From assembly GCF_040869045.1 (NCBI RefSeq), contig NC_090321.1:32981426-33045425 (forward strand): DNA of 64,000 bases. The letters run 5' to 3'. The position numbers and the translations under genes were made by a program. Position 1 is the stretch's first letter, and each line of letters starts with the position of its first letter. The notes under the pieces are model-generated. The model did not search any database and had not been told where the DNA came from. It was given only the letters and a program-made list of their open reading frames with translations. Shown here piece by piece: positions 47,201-56,029 of this stretch. This stretch comes from Eurosta solidaginis. Taxonomy: Eukaryota > Arthropoda > Insecta > Diptera > Tephritidae.

Positions 47201-50200
47201 AATCTTTCCCGAGATGGTCGGGCTAGAACCATCAACATAGATAACACCCGAGGCCTTTGGGGAGTGTCCCTATCGCTACAACAGAAACAACAACAGGAAC
47301 AACGGGCAGTTGTGTGGCCTGCTGAGCAGCGTTGCGGAGGGGTACGCTTAAGCGTAAATCGTGGGACGTCCTTGGACGCGAACAGAGTCGCTCCGGTACA
47401 TAGAACTGGCTGTTGTGGAAAGCGCTGAATTCGGAATCATATGCGTCAATGATAATAAATGTAAGAGTGTTTCTAGCCAGTTCAAGATTATATTATTTTT
47501 GTTTTAATATAAACTGTAAAGAAAAAACATTTAATGGCATATTACGATGGTACCATTTCCAAATCCGCCACGTTATCATCGTCAGCAAATTTCGTTATGT
47601 TATCAAAGGTTTCACCGATATTCGAACCAGGGATGATTCGGTGAAACTGCAGTAGCCTTAACCTTGAATTACCCATAATTCAAGAACAACAAATCAGTTC
47701 TATAACCACAAAAATGTTTATGGCTAAGTATTGTGTATAGTTTTTATTCACTTCACTACAGTTATTTGCCGTCGAGTCTTTGGATTTTGAGACAAATTTC
47801 CCCGAGATTGCTAACTATACATCGGCTACCACATTCGTAGCATCCAATATTTTTGGTTAATATTTTTTGTTTCAAAATTTCATTTTAATAAAACTTCCAA
47901 TATTAACTCACCATAAAGACTTCGTCTTCGCCTACCGAATCGTATTTTGTGAGTGGCGGACATATTATTGATGGATTTGATTTAGCCAGACCTACAAAAA
48001 ACAGGATGTGATAATTAATTGATTTTGATTTGAATTTTTGATTCGCTTATTAATTTTTATTTTTGTACGACATAATAAGTTACTTTATAGAATATATTCT
48101 GCATTTAAGATAACATTCTACAGATTAATCCAAGATAAAATTACACCATTTCCAGTTGTAAATGAGAAAGCGTCATATGGAAATGAGAATAGTCAATTGT
48201 AGATGCGAAAGCGTCACTTCGATATGAGAATAGTCACTTGTAAATGAGAAAACTGTAAATGAAATTTCCAAAGCGTCAATTGTAATTGAGAATAGTCAGT
48301 TGTAAATGAGAATAGTGAATTGTAAATGCGAAAGCGTTATTTGGAAATGAGAATTGTCAATTGTAAATGCGAAAGCGTCACATGGAAATGAGATTAGTCA
48401 ATTGTAAATGCGAAAGCGTCATTTTGAAATGCGAATAGTCACTTGTAAATGAGATGTCGTCATTTGAAAATTAGAAAACGTCAGATGTAATTTCGAAAGC
48501 GTCAGTTGTAAATGCGAATAGTCAATTGTAAATGACAAAGCGTCATATGGAAATGAGAATAGTCACTTGTAAATGAGAAAGCATCAAATGAAAATGCAAA
48601 AGCGTCATTTGTCATTGAAAATACGCACTCAGTTATAAATGAGAAAGTATCACTTGAAAATGCGAAAGCGTCATATGGAAATGAGAATAGTCACTTGCAA
48701 ATGAGAAAACAGATCGAAACTAATAAGCAATAACTTAAAACCGTGGTTAGCTTTTAGGATGGTATTTAACCAGTACCAACTTACTTCACTAAAATAACAC
48801 TAGGTATTAATAACGCTTGGTTGATTATTCCCATTATGTCCCACAGACTTTGGACTACTTATTTATACTTTTACATAAATCACTTTATATTATACTTTTA
48901 CATAAACCACTTTACGATTAGAAAGTGTATGCAACAAGTAAGTTATAAATACATATTTGAATTTATTTATAAGTCTATCGGTAACTGACCAAATAAAAAC
49001 TTATAACCGAATTTTTCGAGCGCTACCAAAATAGAGCTTAAGGACAATTGTGCTATGTGCGTAAATAAAATGCAAAGGAAGTCCGTTGTTCGCCTATTAC
49101 CATGTGGGCATCTCTTTCATGGGCACTGCATTGAACCCATACCAATTTGTAGTTATTGTCATTGCTCGATATACTATTTATTACACGTTTATTTAAATTC
49201 AGTCTTTAAAGTACTCAATAAAACGATTTTCGCATTTTCAATTGACAATTTTTATTCCTAATAACTCTCGCATTATCACACTTAATGCTTTCTCATTCAA
49301 AATTTACTCACTTTTCTCATGTCTATATAACGCTTTCGCATTTACAATTGACTATTCTCATTTCCATATGGCTCTTTCGCATTTTTAATTGATACTTTCT
49401 TATTTTTAATTAACTACGTATTCTCCATTACAATGAAGCTTTCGCATTTTCATTTGATGCTTTCTCATTTACATATCACGCTTTCGCATTTATGATTGAC
49501 TATTATCATTTACAAGTGACTATTCTCAATTACAACTGACGCTTTCTAATTTCAAATAACGCTTTCTCATTTACAAGTGACTGTTCTCATTTCCATGTGA
49601 CACTTTCGCATTTACAATTGACTAATCTCATTTCCAAATTACGCTTTCGCATTTATAATTTACTATTCTCAATTACAACTCACAATTCTCAATTACAAAT
49701 GATGCTTTCGCATTTAAAATTCACTATTCTTATTTAGAAGTGACTATTCTCATATTGAAGTGATGCTTTCGCATTTACAATTGACTATTCTCAACTACAT
49801 ATAACGCTTTCGCATTTAAATTTAACGCTTTATAATTTACAACTGACTAATCCCATTTACAATTTAAAAATTTCATTTTCAATGTACGCTTTCTCGTTTT
49901 AAAGTAACTGTTCTCATTTCCAAATGACGCTTTCTCATTTCCAACTGGAAGTGGTGTAGTCGATATGCTTTTTTGACAACTACATATTTACATAGAACTA
50001 ATTATGCTGTGAGGTTAGAACTAATTTCATTTTTCGAATTCATTAAGTAAATAATAAACCTAAACTAATATGTCGAACGTTTTGCTAAGTAAGCTTCATT
50101 TAATTAAAATAAACAATATAATAGGAAACCGCTCAACGTTCAAGTTCAGTAGTAAGGGTATTCGCTAAACCTAGCAAATGGCCTGACTTACTAAAAGTGC

Positions 50201-53200
50201 GCAGATTTTGTGGATGCTTTTTGGAACTGGTAATTTATTAATGTGTATTTTTATTTGAGATATATTAATTACAAAATACTTAGTTATTAGTGTTGCCGGA
50301 ATTTATTTCAGAAAAAAGGCTAAACAGACACAAAAAATAAGCTAAAAAAGCTAAATAAAAATGTTTAAGACTAAAAAAAGCTAAAAGTTTGATAAACATT
50401 TAACACTTCTAGCAGAAAACTAAAATAATTAATAACATTAACAACATAAATAATTTACAGATGCGATTTTATTTTTGTAAACATTTTTGAAAGTGACTCA
50501 TTTCACACTCTTCAATTGAGCCGGAGGGTTGGTCCCGGGGTGTAGAAATGGCAGAACATGCTATACACGTATATACGGTTGTTTCCAAATTAAAGGAAGG
50601 GGTTGGGTCTGCTGTTTACTGTGTTGACTCAGAAATAAGTAGATCCTACAGACTGCCCCCCGCTCTGATCTGGAACTTATGAAAATTATAAAAGTTTGTT
50701 TTAATTACATACAAAATTTTAAAATTTTTAGCTTTTGTATAATCTATAAGATCGTCCTATTCTCTAAAAAGTCTTAAGTGTATATTTGGATTGTTGGTGT
50801 TATATAATAATCCATATTTTTATAAAAATATCGAAAATAATGAAGGTCGAAGCAAAATTTAGTAAAAACTGGAAAAATCTGAGTGATGATGACTTATGTA
50901 GATGAGTGTAGATATGTATGCGTGTTTGTATGAAACATTTTAAGGTCACTTTATCTTACTTAAAAAGTTGACTTAAATCGCCCCCTCCCAAATCGTGCTG
51001 GATCGCCCCTGTAAGCTGCAGTCGCGTCAATTTATATACTGATAGTCAGGCAGCGATTAGGGCAATAATCTCACACAGTACTTCATCAAGAAGTGTTCTG
51101 GAATGCAAAGAAGCATTGGAAAAACTTCGCACAGGCCGGACCATACATCTTTACTGGGTTCCCAGTCATAAAGAGATAGAAGGTAACGAAAAGGCCGATG
51201 AGTTGGCAAAGGAGGGTACAACACTCGCTAAATCGACGATAGGTGTTCCAATCCGTTTGGGAGAAATCAAAAGAAGACAGGAGTTGCATATGATCCATCA
51301 AGCAGGAAAGGCGTGGACAAAAGCGCGCGGCTGCAAAATTTCTAAGATCATGTGCAAAGCCTACGATATTAGACTCACAAAGTGGCTCATATCTCTGAAG
51401 GGGGAAGACTTAAGGCTCACGATGGGCATACTGACTGGACACTGTCTTCTGGCGTCACATGCTTATAAGTTAGGCCCCGTCAGTAACAGCAAGTGTAGGA
51501 AGTGTGCGCTGCAGGAAGAAACGGTTGAGCTGTTCATGCCCTGCGCTTGCCAGATCACGGCTCCAGCTATTAGGGGCGGCAGAGTTGTCAGATCTTGAGG
51601 CAGCAATTACGCTGGGTCCTAGAAAACTGCTAGTATTTTTCAAGAGGATGGAGTTATTTTATCATTACTATAAGGAATGCTTTGAATAAAAATTAACGAA
51701 ATCGGTTAAGGACCACGCCCACTTTTATATAAAATATTTTGAAAAGGGTCGTGGACGAATAAAATAAGCTATATCTTTTCAAAAAATAGCTTTATATCAA
51801 TGGTATTTCATTTCCCAAGTGGATTTATAATAATAAATAGCAAAAACTTCAAATTTTAAAAATAGGCGTGGCACCGCTCCTTTTACGACTAAACAGTTTT
51901 CTGTTTCGGAAGCCATAACTCGAAGAAAAATTAACATATCGTAATGAAATTGTGCACATATTTTCCTTATAGCAGAAAATATTTCTAGTAAAGACGAACG
52001 GATCGGTTAAAGACCACGGCGACTTAGATATAAAACAAGTTTAAAAGGGTCGTTTGCTATAACTTAGCAAAAAATAGTTTTGAATCAATGATATTTCACT
52101 TATCAAGTTTTATTGTAAGAGGAAATGGGGAGACATTTTTCTTTTAAACGGGCGGTGCCACGTGTTATGTTGATTAGTAATTTATTTGGAATGAAATGTG
52201 CAATTGAAACTCACGCTGAGTATATAATGTTCGGTTACTCTCGAACTTAGACACCTTTACTTGTTAAATTGATATTTAAGCGCTACATTTCACTTTTGTT
52301 GAATTTTTTTAATGGTGCACTGCTCCTTAAAAAACCTGCATATGTATTTGTGGCTAACATTATAAGCCAACTTAGGAAATTTGGAGGGCGCCAAACTTAC
52401 TGCATGTTCTTTAGTAATAAAACCTCATATTTTTGTGGAAATTTTTGGTTTCTTATAATATTATTTTATCAGTTGTTATAAAAATGCTTTTGTCTTTAGA
52501 TATGTATGTGAAACATCTTTTTTATGAAATTCGTCAGTTAAAGTATTGCATCTTAAGTATTCCTTAAGTCGACTAAGGTTATTATCGCTTGTGTCCACAA
52601 ATATATCATTTTTTATACCTTAGAAATCTAGTTTGGGCGTAAAAGGGAGCAAACATTTCAATTTGCCTATTTACATATATATAGATTTAGAGGCGAACAA
52701 ACAAATAAATCGAAATTTGCTTATGTATGGTAGGTACTGTGGGAAATCATTGGACGGAGGTTAGAAACTATATGGGTTAAAACAATAATTTGCATGCATC
52801 CGCAATTGGAAAACTTTGCAAATAGCAAATAAGTAAACTTATAATAACTCATCGCAAAAAATAAAAAAAAGACAGCGAACGCGCAAAGGCTGTATGGTGC
52901 GTGCACACATGCTGGAGCCCTTTGTGGAGGATATGAGCATTCGAGCTTTTTCTACTAGGCTACAAAAGAATGCAGCTATTGCTGTGAGTAAAAGCAAATT
53001 TGTTAATACCAACATAAATTACGAAAATCAAGCATTAACAACACAAATGAAAATAAAAGAGTGCAAATCAAACAAGTAAGGAAGGCTAAGTTCGGGTGTT
53101 ACCGAACATTACATACTCAGCTGAGAGCTTTGGAGGCAAAATAAAAGAAAATCACCATGTAGGAAAATGAAGCTAGGGTAACCCTGGAATGTGTTTGTAT

Positions 53201-55903
53201 GACATGGGTATCAAATGGAAGGTGTTAATGAGTATTTTAAAAGGGAGTGGGCCATAGTTCTATAGGTGGACGCCTTTTCGAGAAATCGCCATAAACGTGG
53301 ACCAGTGGACCAGGGGTGACAATAGAATATGATTGTACGATATGGGTATCAAATTAAAGGTATTAATGAGGGTTTTAAAAGTGTGTGGCCATTAGTTGTA
53401 TATGTGAAGGCGTTGTTTTCGAGATATCGACCAAAATGAGGACCAGGGTGGCCCAGAACATCATCTGTCAGGTACCGCTAATTTATTTATATATGTAATA
53501 CCACGAACAGTATTCCTGCCATGATTCCAAGGGCTTTTGATTTCGCCCTGCAGAACTTTTTCATTTTCTTCTAATTAATATGGTAGGTGTCACACCCATT
53601 TTACAAAGTTTTTTCTAAAGTTATATTTTGCGTCGAAAAAACCAATCCAATCACCATGTTTCATCCCATTTTTTCGTATTTGGTATAGAATTATGGAGTT
53701 TTTTTTCATTTTTCGAAATTTTCGATAAAGAAAAAGTGGGCGTGGTCATAGTCGGATTTCGCCCATTTTTAATACCATGATAAAGTGAGTTCAGATAAGT
53801 ACGTGAACTAAGTTTAGTAAAGATATATCGATTTTTGCTTAAGTTATCATGTTAACGGCCGAGCCGAAGGACAGACGGTCGACTGTGTATAAAAACTGGG
53901 GGTGACTTCAACCGATTTCGCCCGTTATCGTCATAGAAGCTATGCCCTTACCAAATTTCACAAGGATTGGTAAATTTTTGTTGGACTTATGGCATTAAAA
54001 GTATTCTAGACAAATTAAATGAAAAAGGGCGGAGCCACGCCCATTTTGAAATTTTCTTTTATTTTTGTATTTTGTTGCACCATATCATTACTGGAGTTGA
54101 ATTTTGACATAATTTACTTATATACTGTAAGGATATTAAATTTTTTGTTAAAATTTGACTTAAAATTTTTTTTTAGTGGGCGTGTTCGTCATCCGATTTT
54201 GCTAATTTTTATTTAGCACACATATAGCAATAGGAGTAACGTTCCTGCCAAATTTTATCATGATATCTTCAACGACTGCCAAATTACGGCTTGCAAAACT
54301 TTTAAATTACCTTCCTTTAAAAGTGGGCGGTGCCACGCCCATTGTTCAAAATTTTGCTAATCTTCTACTCTGCGTCACAAGGTCAACCCACCTACCAAGT
54401 TTCATCGCTTTATTCGTTTTTAGTAATGAATTATCGCCCCTTTTCGGTTTTTCGAAATTTTCGATATCGAAATTCCGATTTCGTTCATTTTAAATAGCGA
54501 TCTGAGATGAGGGCCCAGGAACTTACATACCAAATTTGATTAAGATACTACAAAATTTACCGAAGTTATCGTGTTTACGGACGGACGGACGGATATGGCT
54601 AAGTGAATTTCTTTTTTCGCCCAGTTCATTTTGATATATAGAGGTCTATATGTATATATCTCGATTATTTTATGCCGTTACGGGGTACCGTTATGCGAAC
54701 GAAATTAATATACTCTGTGAGCTCTGCTCAGCTGAGTATAATAAGGACGAGAGAGAGAAAAAAAACAAACGAGTAAAAGCCCCATCACATAAGCAGTTAT
54801 TCATATACATAGATGCATTTAAGTAAATCGTATGCATTATGAGTAGATTGTATTTTTTTTTATGGAGAACGGCAGATTGAGCAACATCTGACATGAAAAA
54901 GTAGCAAACTTGCAGCTTTTGTTGCAAACAAATCATAAGAAGAATTTGACATTTGCGCTAAGGGTGCTTTCACACTTTGCATGTCAAATTGTTTTTCCCA
55001 CTCGTTGGTAACTTTTCTAACAATTTTCACTGTTTAAAACTGCAATACGACACAAAATATGTTAGCAAGTATTTTTGTTGTATAGTAAGAATCTTTTATA
55101 ACAATGCTTTGCGAAATTTTGTATGTGAATGGGCAAGGTGAAATAAACTTCATTTTTACAAACGCGACATCTTGCGTGATTGTGGCGATATTACTGGAAT
55201 GCATAAGATTGCGTGTGAACGCATCTATGTGAAAAACATCACTGTGTCTCGGCCATAAGGAAATTGCAGTCATAGAAAACGCATTTGAAATGCACTTTTC
55301 TACCGCATTGTTTTTTTTTTTTTTGTTGGTTGTTTGTTACAAGTTGACATTTGTTGTAGCTGGTACTACATACATACACTTCGAGCAATTACAATTTCTT
55401 TCCACAAGCAAGTGATAATTACCATCAATTAATTCATTGTAGGCGCGCAAAACGCCCTTGTCAAAGGCTCGCGCATCGGCAGCTGTTGTAAATGTGAGAC
55501 CGTTGCGTTGTTTACCAGCACGCCAATGATGAAATGTTGGCATTACTTTATAATATTTCAGATCACGATTTATGACGCAGCTTAAAATTACCTAAAAGTA
55601 AAAAACAAAATAAAAATTCCGGCATAAGCAAGTTCTATACACATGAATACTATCGGTCTCTTTAAAGCTGCTATTCAACTTCTTTATTAAGACGAATTTT
55701 TCCATATATGTTTTTTACTACTCACACTTTGATCAGAGATTCTTTGGCCATAGATGATATATTCATGTCCAGCAGCGCCAGGGGATAGTCTAGCACGTTT
55801 GCGTATTGAAACATTTGCCAAACCACCCCCGGCGAGAGGTAACCAACCCTCGGTGCTTTCGTCTCTGGTCATAACCTGTGCACGTACTGTTACTAAGAAG
55901 TCG
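29148..55903 (-). CDS. Spred: Spred: Sprouty-related protein with EVH1 domain (7 exons, 5' incomplete)
   Basis: SPRED proteins are membrane-associated inhibitors of Ras/MAPK signalling. Exons in order: 55903-55726, 55591-55423, 47991-47912, 44678-44603, 42190-41820, 41681-41263 and 29274-29148. All six joins have GT-AG and agreeing phases, giving 472 residues plus the missing start exon. Exons 1-2 form the EVH1 domain, with the ligand-groove landmark 'MPTFHHW'. Exons 3-5 form a poorly conserved linker. Exon 5 ends 'SYVQLTA' and exon 6 starts '[10 protein letters not shown]', a segment conserved before the Sprouty domain. Exons 6-7 form the Cys-rich Sprouty domain. The join '[17 protein letters not shown]' and the ending 'CGGRHKPQV' match the family's C terminus. 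The classical KBD was not clearly seen. Introns are 134, 7431, 3233, 2412, 138 and 11988 bp. The start exon must lie beyond 55903. Confidence 0.93.
30327..32884 (-). pseudogene. LINE ORF2: endonuclease and reverse transcriptase, frameshifted
   Basis: The endonuclease part (32178-32884) has '[18 protein letters not shown]', '[12 protein letters not shown]' and '[16 protein letters not shown]'. The RT part (30327-32110) has '[20 protein letters not shown]', '[20 protein letters not shown]' and '[11 protein letters not shown]' with the YADD catalytic site. Frames shift near 32600 and near 31300-31340. Confidence 0.88.
33000..34376 (-). pseudogene. LINE ORF1: PHD-type zinc finger protein, frameshifted
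   Basis: It starts [11 protein letters not shown]. The Cys/His series '[19 protein letters not shown]' then 'LECV' and 'FICCGC' has the PHD finger layout found in ORF1 of insect CR1/Jockey-like LINEs. A coiled segment (about residues 90-140) follows. The rest is in other frames (33428-33766 and 33166-33390), including '[18 protein letters not shown]', so at least two frameshifts have occurred. Presumed role: RNA binding in the retrotransposition particle. Confidence 0.78.
34815..35010 (-). pseudogene. Gypsy (mdg3-like) integrase C-terminal fragment
   Basis: The minus strand reads '[20 protein letters not shown]' then '[10 protein letters not shown]'. This is parallel to '[20 protein letters not shown]' in the retrotransposon at 36.8-41.0 kb. 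Only this short piece was recognised; the flanks (34661-34814 and 35011-35574) show nothing clear. Confidence 0.6.
36817..37215 (+). pseudogene. gag C-terminal part with two CCHC zinc knuckles
   Basis: A truncated capsid region is followed by an in-frame TAA near 37076. Then come '[14 protein letters not shown]' and '[14 protein letters not shown]', two C-x2-C-x4-H-x4-C knuckles of a nucleocapsid. The N-terminal half of gag is missing. Confidence 0.8.
37216..39238 (+). pseudogene. Protease, reverse transcriptase and RNase H of the mdg3-like element
   Basis: The protease active site is '[14 protein letters not shown]' (about 37334). The RT has '[20 protein letters not shown]', a stop plus frame change near 38102, a TAG in the '[12 protein letters not shown]' motif near 38212, then 'YMDDILI' (catalytic YMDD). 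RNase H starts at '[18 protein letters not shown]'. At least two inactivating changes are present. Confidence 0.88.
39252..40335 (+). pseudogene. Integrase of the mdg3-like element, broken and SINE-terminated
   Basis: An HHCC-type zinc segment ('[13 protein letters not shown]') starts at about 39350 and is frameshifted near 39390. A TGA interrupts '[10 protein letters not shown]' near 39567. The core then continues with '[14 protein letters not shown]', '[13 protein letters not shown]' and '[16 protein letters not shown]', giving the D, D and E catalytic residues. The frame runs into the SINE at 40336. Confidence 0.85.
40336..40700 (+). mobile_element. tRNA-derived SINE, copy 3
   Basis: It begins 'caccggcggccaccgtggtg' and has a B box 'gggttcgcacccc'. 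The direct repeat is 'ttacgatggggtc' (40323-40335) against 'ttacgattgggtc' (40701-40713). It is inserted at the end of an integrase gene. The body matches copy 2 closely. Confidence 0.9.
41263..41681 (-). CDS. Spred: Spred exon: main Sprouty-domain exon
   Basis: The acceptor is AAATAG|GTG and the donor CG|GTAAGT. It starts '[11 protein letters not shown]'. The Cys-rich part has paired ligands in '[20 protein letters not shown]', then '[16 protein letters not shown]' and '[11 protein letters not shown]', the SPR pattern of SPRED proteins. A foldback minisatellite begins about 15 bp past the donor. Confidence 0.95.
41820..42190 (-). CDS. Spred: Spred exon: low-complexity linker
   Basis: The acceptor is CAAAACAG|AA and the donor GCG|GTAAAG. 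It encodes 123 codons rich in Ser, Thr and Asn, with a run of five prolines ('[11 protein letters not shown]'), and ends '[13 protein letters not shown]'. It is fully open in the phase required by its neighbours. Confidence 0.88.
42660..43090. repeat. Dispersed ~400-bp repeat, copy 1
   Basis: Blocks such as 'tgacatgaaaaagtagcc', 'tggtaacttttctaaca', 'gagtatttttgttgtatt' and 'tactggaatgcataag' recur in the same order at 54850-55260. Both copies lie in Spred introns in the same orientation. Class unknown; no protein recognised. Confidence 0.65.
43124..44567. mobile_element. MITE family 2, copy d, with a duplicated insert
   Basis: The left end 'gggcccattactcatactta' follows TAAA. The right end 'cagtaatgggccc' is followed by TTAA. 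The inner region is interrupted by a tandemly duplicated block (43385-44340). The right end lies 35 bp from the donor of a Spred exon. Confidence 0.75.
43385..44340. repeat. Near-identical ~439-bp tandem duplication with inverted end
   Basis: Two units start 'ttgatattagagaaaaattg' (about 43387 and 43826) and differ by about one base. A third start (about 44265) breaks off after 'tttacaaacggc' into the reverse complement of the unit's last 65 bp. On the minus strand each unit has 'tggcgtagcagctaaaaa' and 'gagactcgagttcaacgctc', which resemble A and B boxes of a tRNA-type SINE. Confidence 0.75.
44603..44678 (-). CDS. Spred: Spred exon: short linker exon
   Basis: This 76-bp exon has acceptor CCCTTTACAG|ACC and donor CACA|GTACGT. 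It encodes '[20 protein letters not shown]' and 'SEKSH', plus one base that matches the two-base start of the next exon. It ends 35 bp from a MITE. Support comes from splice sites and phase rather than a known motif. Confidence 0.75.
44870..45648. other. Fragmented repeat DNA, no gene recognised
   Basis: A short piece at about 44890-44960 ('tggtcctttgccggatatag') belongs to the (CAA)n-tail SINE-like family. The rest was not identified. Confidence 0.4.
45649..46019 (-). mobile_element. SINE-like element with (CAA)n tail, full copy
   Basis: On the minus strand it runs from 'cccccggcgggttagggggt' through 'ggtatgcctgtcgtaagagg' and 'tcccgagatggtcgggctag' to 'taacctccccaaagccttcg' and a (CAA)n tail at 45649-45660. 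The second full copy is at 46925-47300. Whether it has its own promoter or is a short derivative of a LINE is unclear. Confidence 0.7.
46091..46696 (-). mobile_element. Solo LTR of the gypsy family at 58.9-64 kb
   Basis: This 606-bp sequence matches the LTRs at 56670 and 58857: 'tgttgaataaataactccaa', 'aatggaaaaatggcctttat' and the closing 'cgtcaca'. On the minus strand it runs TG...CA. Four-base duplications ATAT flank it (46087-46090 and 46697-46700). No internal sequence remains, as after LTR-LTR recombination. Confidence 0.9.
46925..47300 (+). mobile_element. SINE-like element with (CAA)n-type tail, second copy
   Basis: It runs from 'cttagaatatacacgcggca' through 'aagaggcgactaaaatac' and 'tcccgagatggtcgggctag' to 'tatcgctacaacagaaacaa'. 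It is more diverged than the copy at 45649. The sequence after it (47300-47900) holds nothing recognised. Confidence 0.65.
47912..47991 (-). CDS. Spred: Spred exon: short linker exon
   Basis: This 80-bp exon is too short for ordinary ORF calling. The acceptor is TTTTTTGTAG|GT and the donor ATG|GTGAGT. Two bases complete the Gly codon left by the previous exon. It encodes '[20 protein letters not shown]' and 'EDEVFM'. Phase agrees on both sides and the splice sites are strong. I did not verify it against a known protein. Confidence 0.8.
48158..49950. mobile_element. Foldback element with minisatellite arms and a RING-finger centre
   Basis: The left arm (48158-48715) is a degenerate tandem array of 'aaatgagaatagtcaattgt' / 'aaatgcgaaagcgtcatatg'. 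The right arm (49272-49950) is the same array inverted ('tttcgcatttacaattgact'). The 550-bp centre includes a RING-H2 coding frame. Inverted minisatellite arms around a coding centre resemble the FB class. It lies within a Spred intron (55422-47992). No target duplication was identified. Confidence 0.65.
49007..49261 (+). CDS. RING-H2 finger fragment inside the foldback element
   Basis: The open frame of 84 codons begins after a TAA at 49004-49006. It holds all eight zinc ligands in RING-H2 spacing: C-x2-C ('NCAMC'), then C-x-H-x2-H-x2-C ('[10 protein letters not shown]'), then C-x2-C ('ICSYC'). RING fingers usually recruit E2 enzymes for ubiquitin transfer. There is no upstream ATG before the first Cys; the only early ATG is the Met inside 'CAMC', so an upstream exon or loss of the start is implied. 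The tail after the RING is short and hydrophobic ('[13 protein letters not shown]'). Confidence 0.55.
   Translation, partial: PNFSSATKIELKDNCAMCVNKMQRKSVVRLLPCGHLFHGHCIEPIPICSYCHCSIYYLLHVYLNSVFKVLNKTIFAFSIDNFYS
49960..51000. other. AT-rich DNA, no gene recognised
   Basis: It contains A-rich 'gctaaaaaag' runs at about 50320-50400. No coding or structural feature was recognised. Confidence 0.4.
51000..51690 (+). pseudogene. LINE fragment: RNase H domain and C-terminal zinc knuckle
   Basis: The RNase H part has '[14 protein letters not shown]', '[20 protein letters not shown]' and 'LAKEGT', the D and H/D active-site segments used by I/LOA/R1-type LINEs. A Cys-rich C terminus follows ('[15 protein letters not shown]'). 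The frame shifts near 51530; the continuation '[20 protein letters not shown]' is in the next frame. RT and upstream parts are absent. Confidence 0.82.
51691..52264 (-). repeat. Dispersed 'gtgggcgtggtc' repeat, copy 3 (truncated)
   Basis: This is an inverted copy ending with 'gaacttagacacctttactt' near 52262, which is the head of the family. It has modules with 'aaaagggtcgtggacgaata' and 'gggcggtgccacgtgttatg'. It abuts the LINE fragment directly. Confidence 0.65.
52265..53070. other. No gene recognised
   Basis: AT-rich sequence with short frames only (for example 52894-53079) and without family motifs. Confidence 0.4.
53071..54743 (+). repeat. Dispersed 'gtgggcgtggtc' repeat, copy 4 (long)
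   Basis: The head is 'caagtaaggaaggctaagtt' and 'gttaccgaacattacatact'. The tail is 'atactctgtgagctctgctc' and 'agctgagtata'. The interior alternates 'gtgggcggtgccacgcccat' modules with 'cgatttcgcc' modules, and has a segment (53165-53400) with 'tggaatgtgtttgtatgaca' similar to the Helitron-like element at 56.4 kb. Non-coding. Confidence 0.65.
54850..55260. repeat. Dispersed ~400-bp repeat, copy 2
   Basis: It has the same ordered blocks as 42660-43090 ('tgacatgaaaaagtagca', 'tggtaacttttctaaca', 'tactggaatgcataag'). It lies 160 bp past a Spred EVH1 exon donor, in the intron. Confidence 0.65.
55423..55591 (-). CDS. Spred: Spred exon: C-terminal half of EVH1
   Basis: The acceptor is CTTTTAG|GTA and the donor GATG|GTAATT. 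It encodes '[20 protein letters not shown]', then '[14 protein letters not shown]' and '[10 protein letters not shown]', as in all SPRED EVH1 domains, and ends 'NELID'. It leaves one base for the next exon. Confidence 0.93.
55726..55903 (-). CDS. Spred: Spred exon: N-terminal half of EVH1
   Basis: The acceptor is TTTACAG|C and the donor AGT|GTGAGT. It encodes 59 codons from '[20 protein letters not shown]' to 'RISDQS'. The first base completes a codon from an exon not in view. A Met at codon 10 is conserved inside the domain and is not the start. Confidence 0.93.
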
Positions 55904-56029
55904 CTGTAAAGATAACAAACAAAAAATGAAGTTTTGAATTAGTAAAGGCCAAGTATGTATTTTCATATCAGTTCAGTTCAGTGGTAATCTGTTGACCAAG
56001 GGTTGGAAATGACTGAAGTGGTCTTCACT

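Noticed and set aside
47300..47660. Frames 47144-47428 and 47413-47655 as coding exons
   Set aside because: The first reads through the SINE-like element's tail and the second has no motif or splice support.
48158..49950. A CRISPR-like array in the repeated 'aaatgagaatagtc' region
   Set aside because: Repeats are degenerate, without unique spacers of constant size, arranged as two inverted arrays, and the genome is eukaryotic. They are minisatellite arms.
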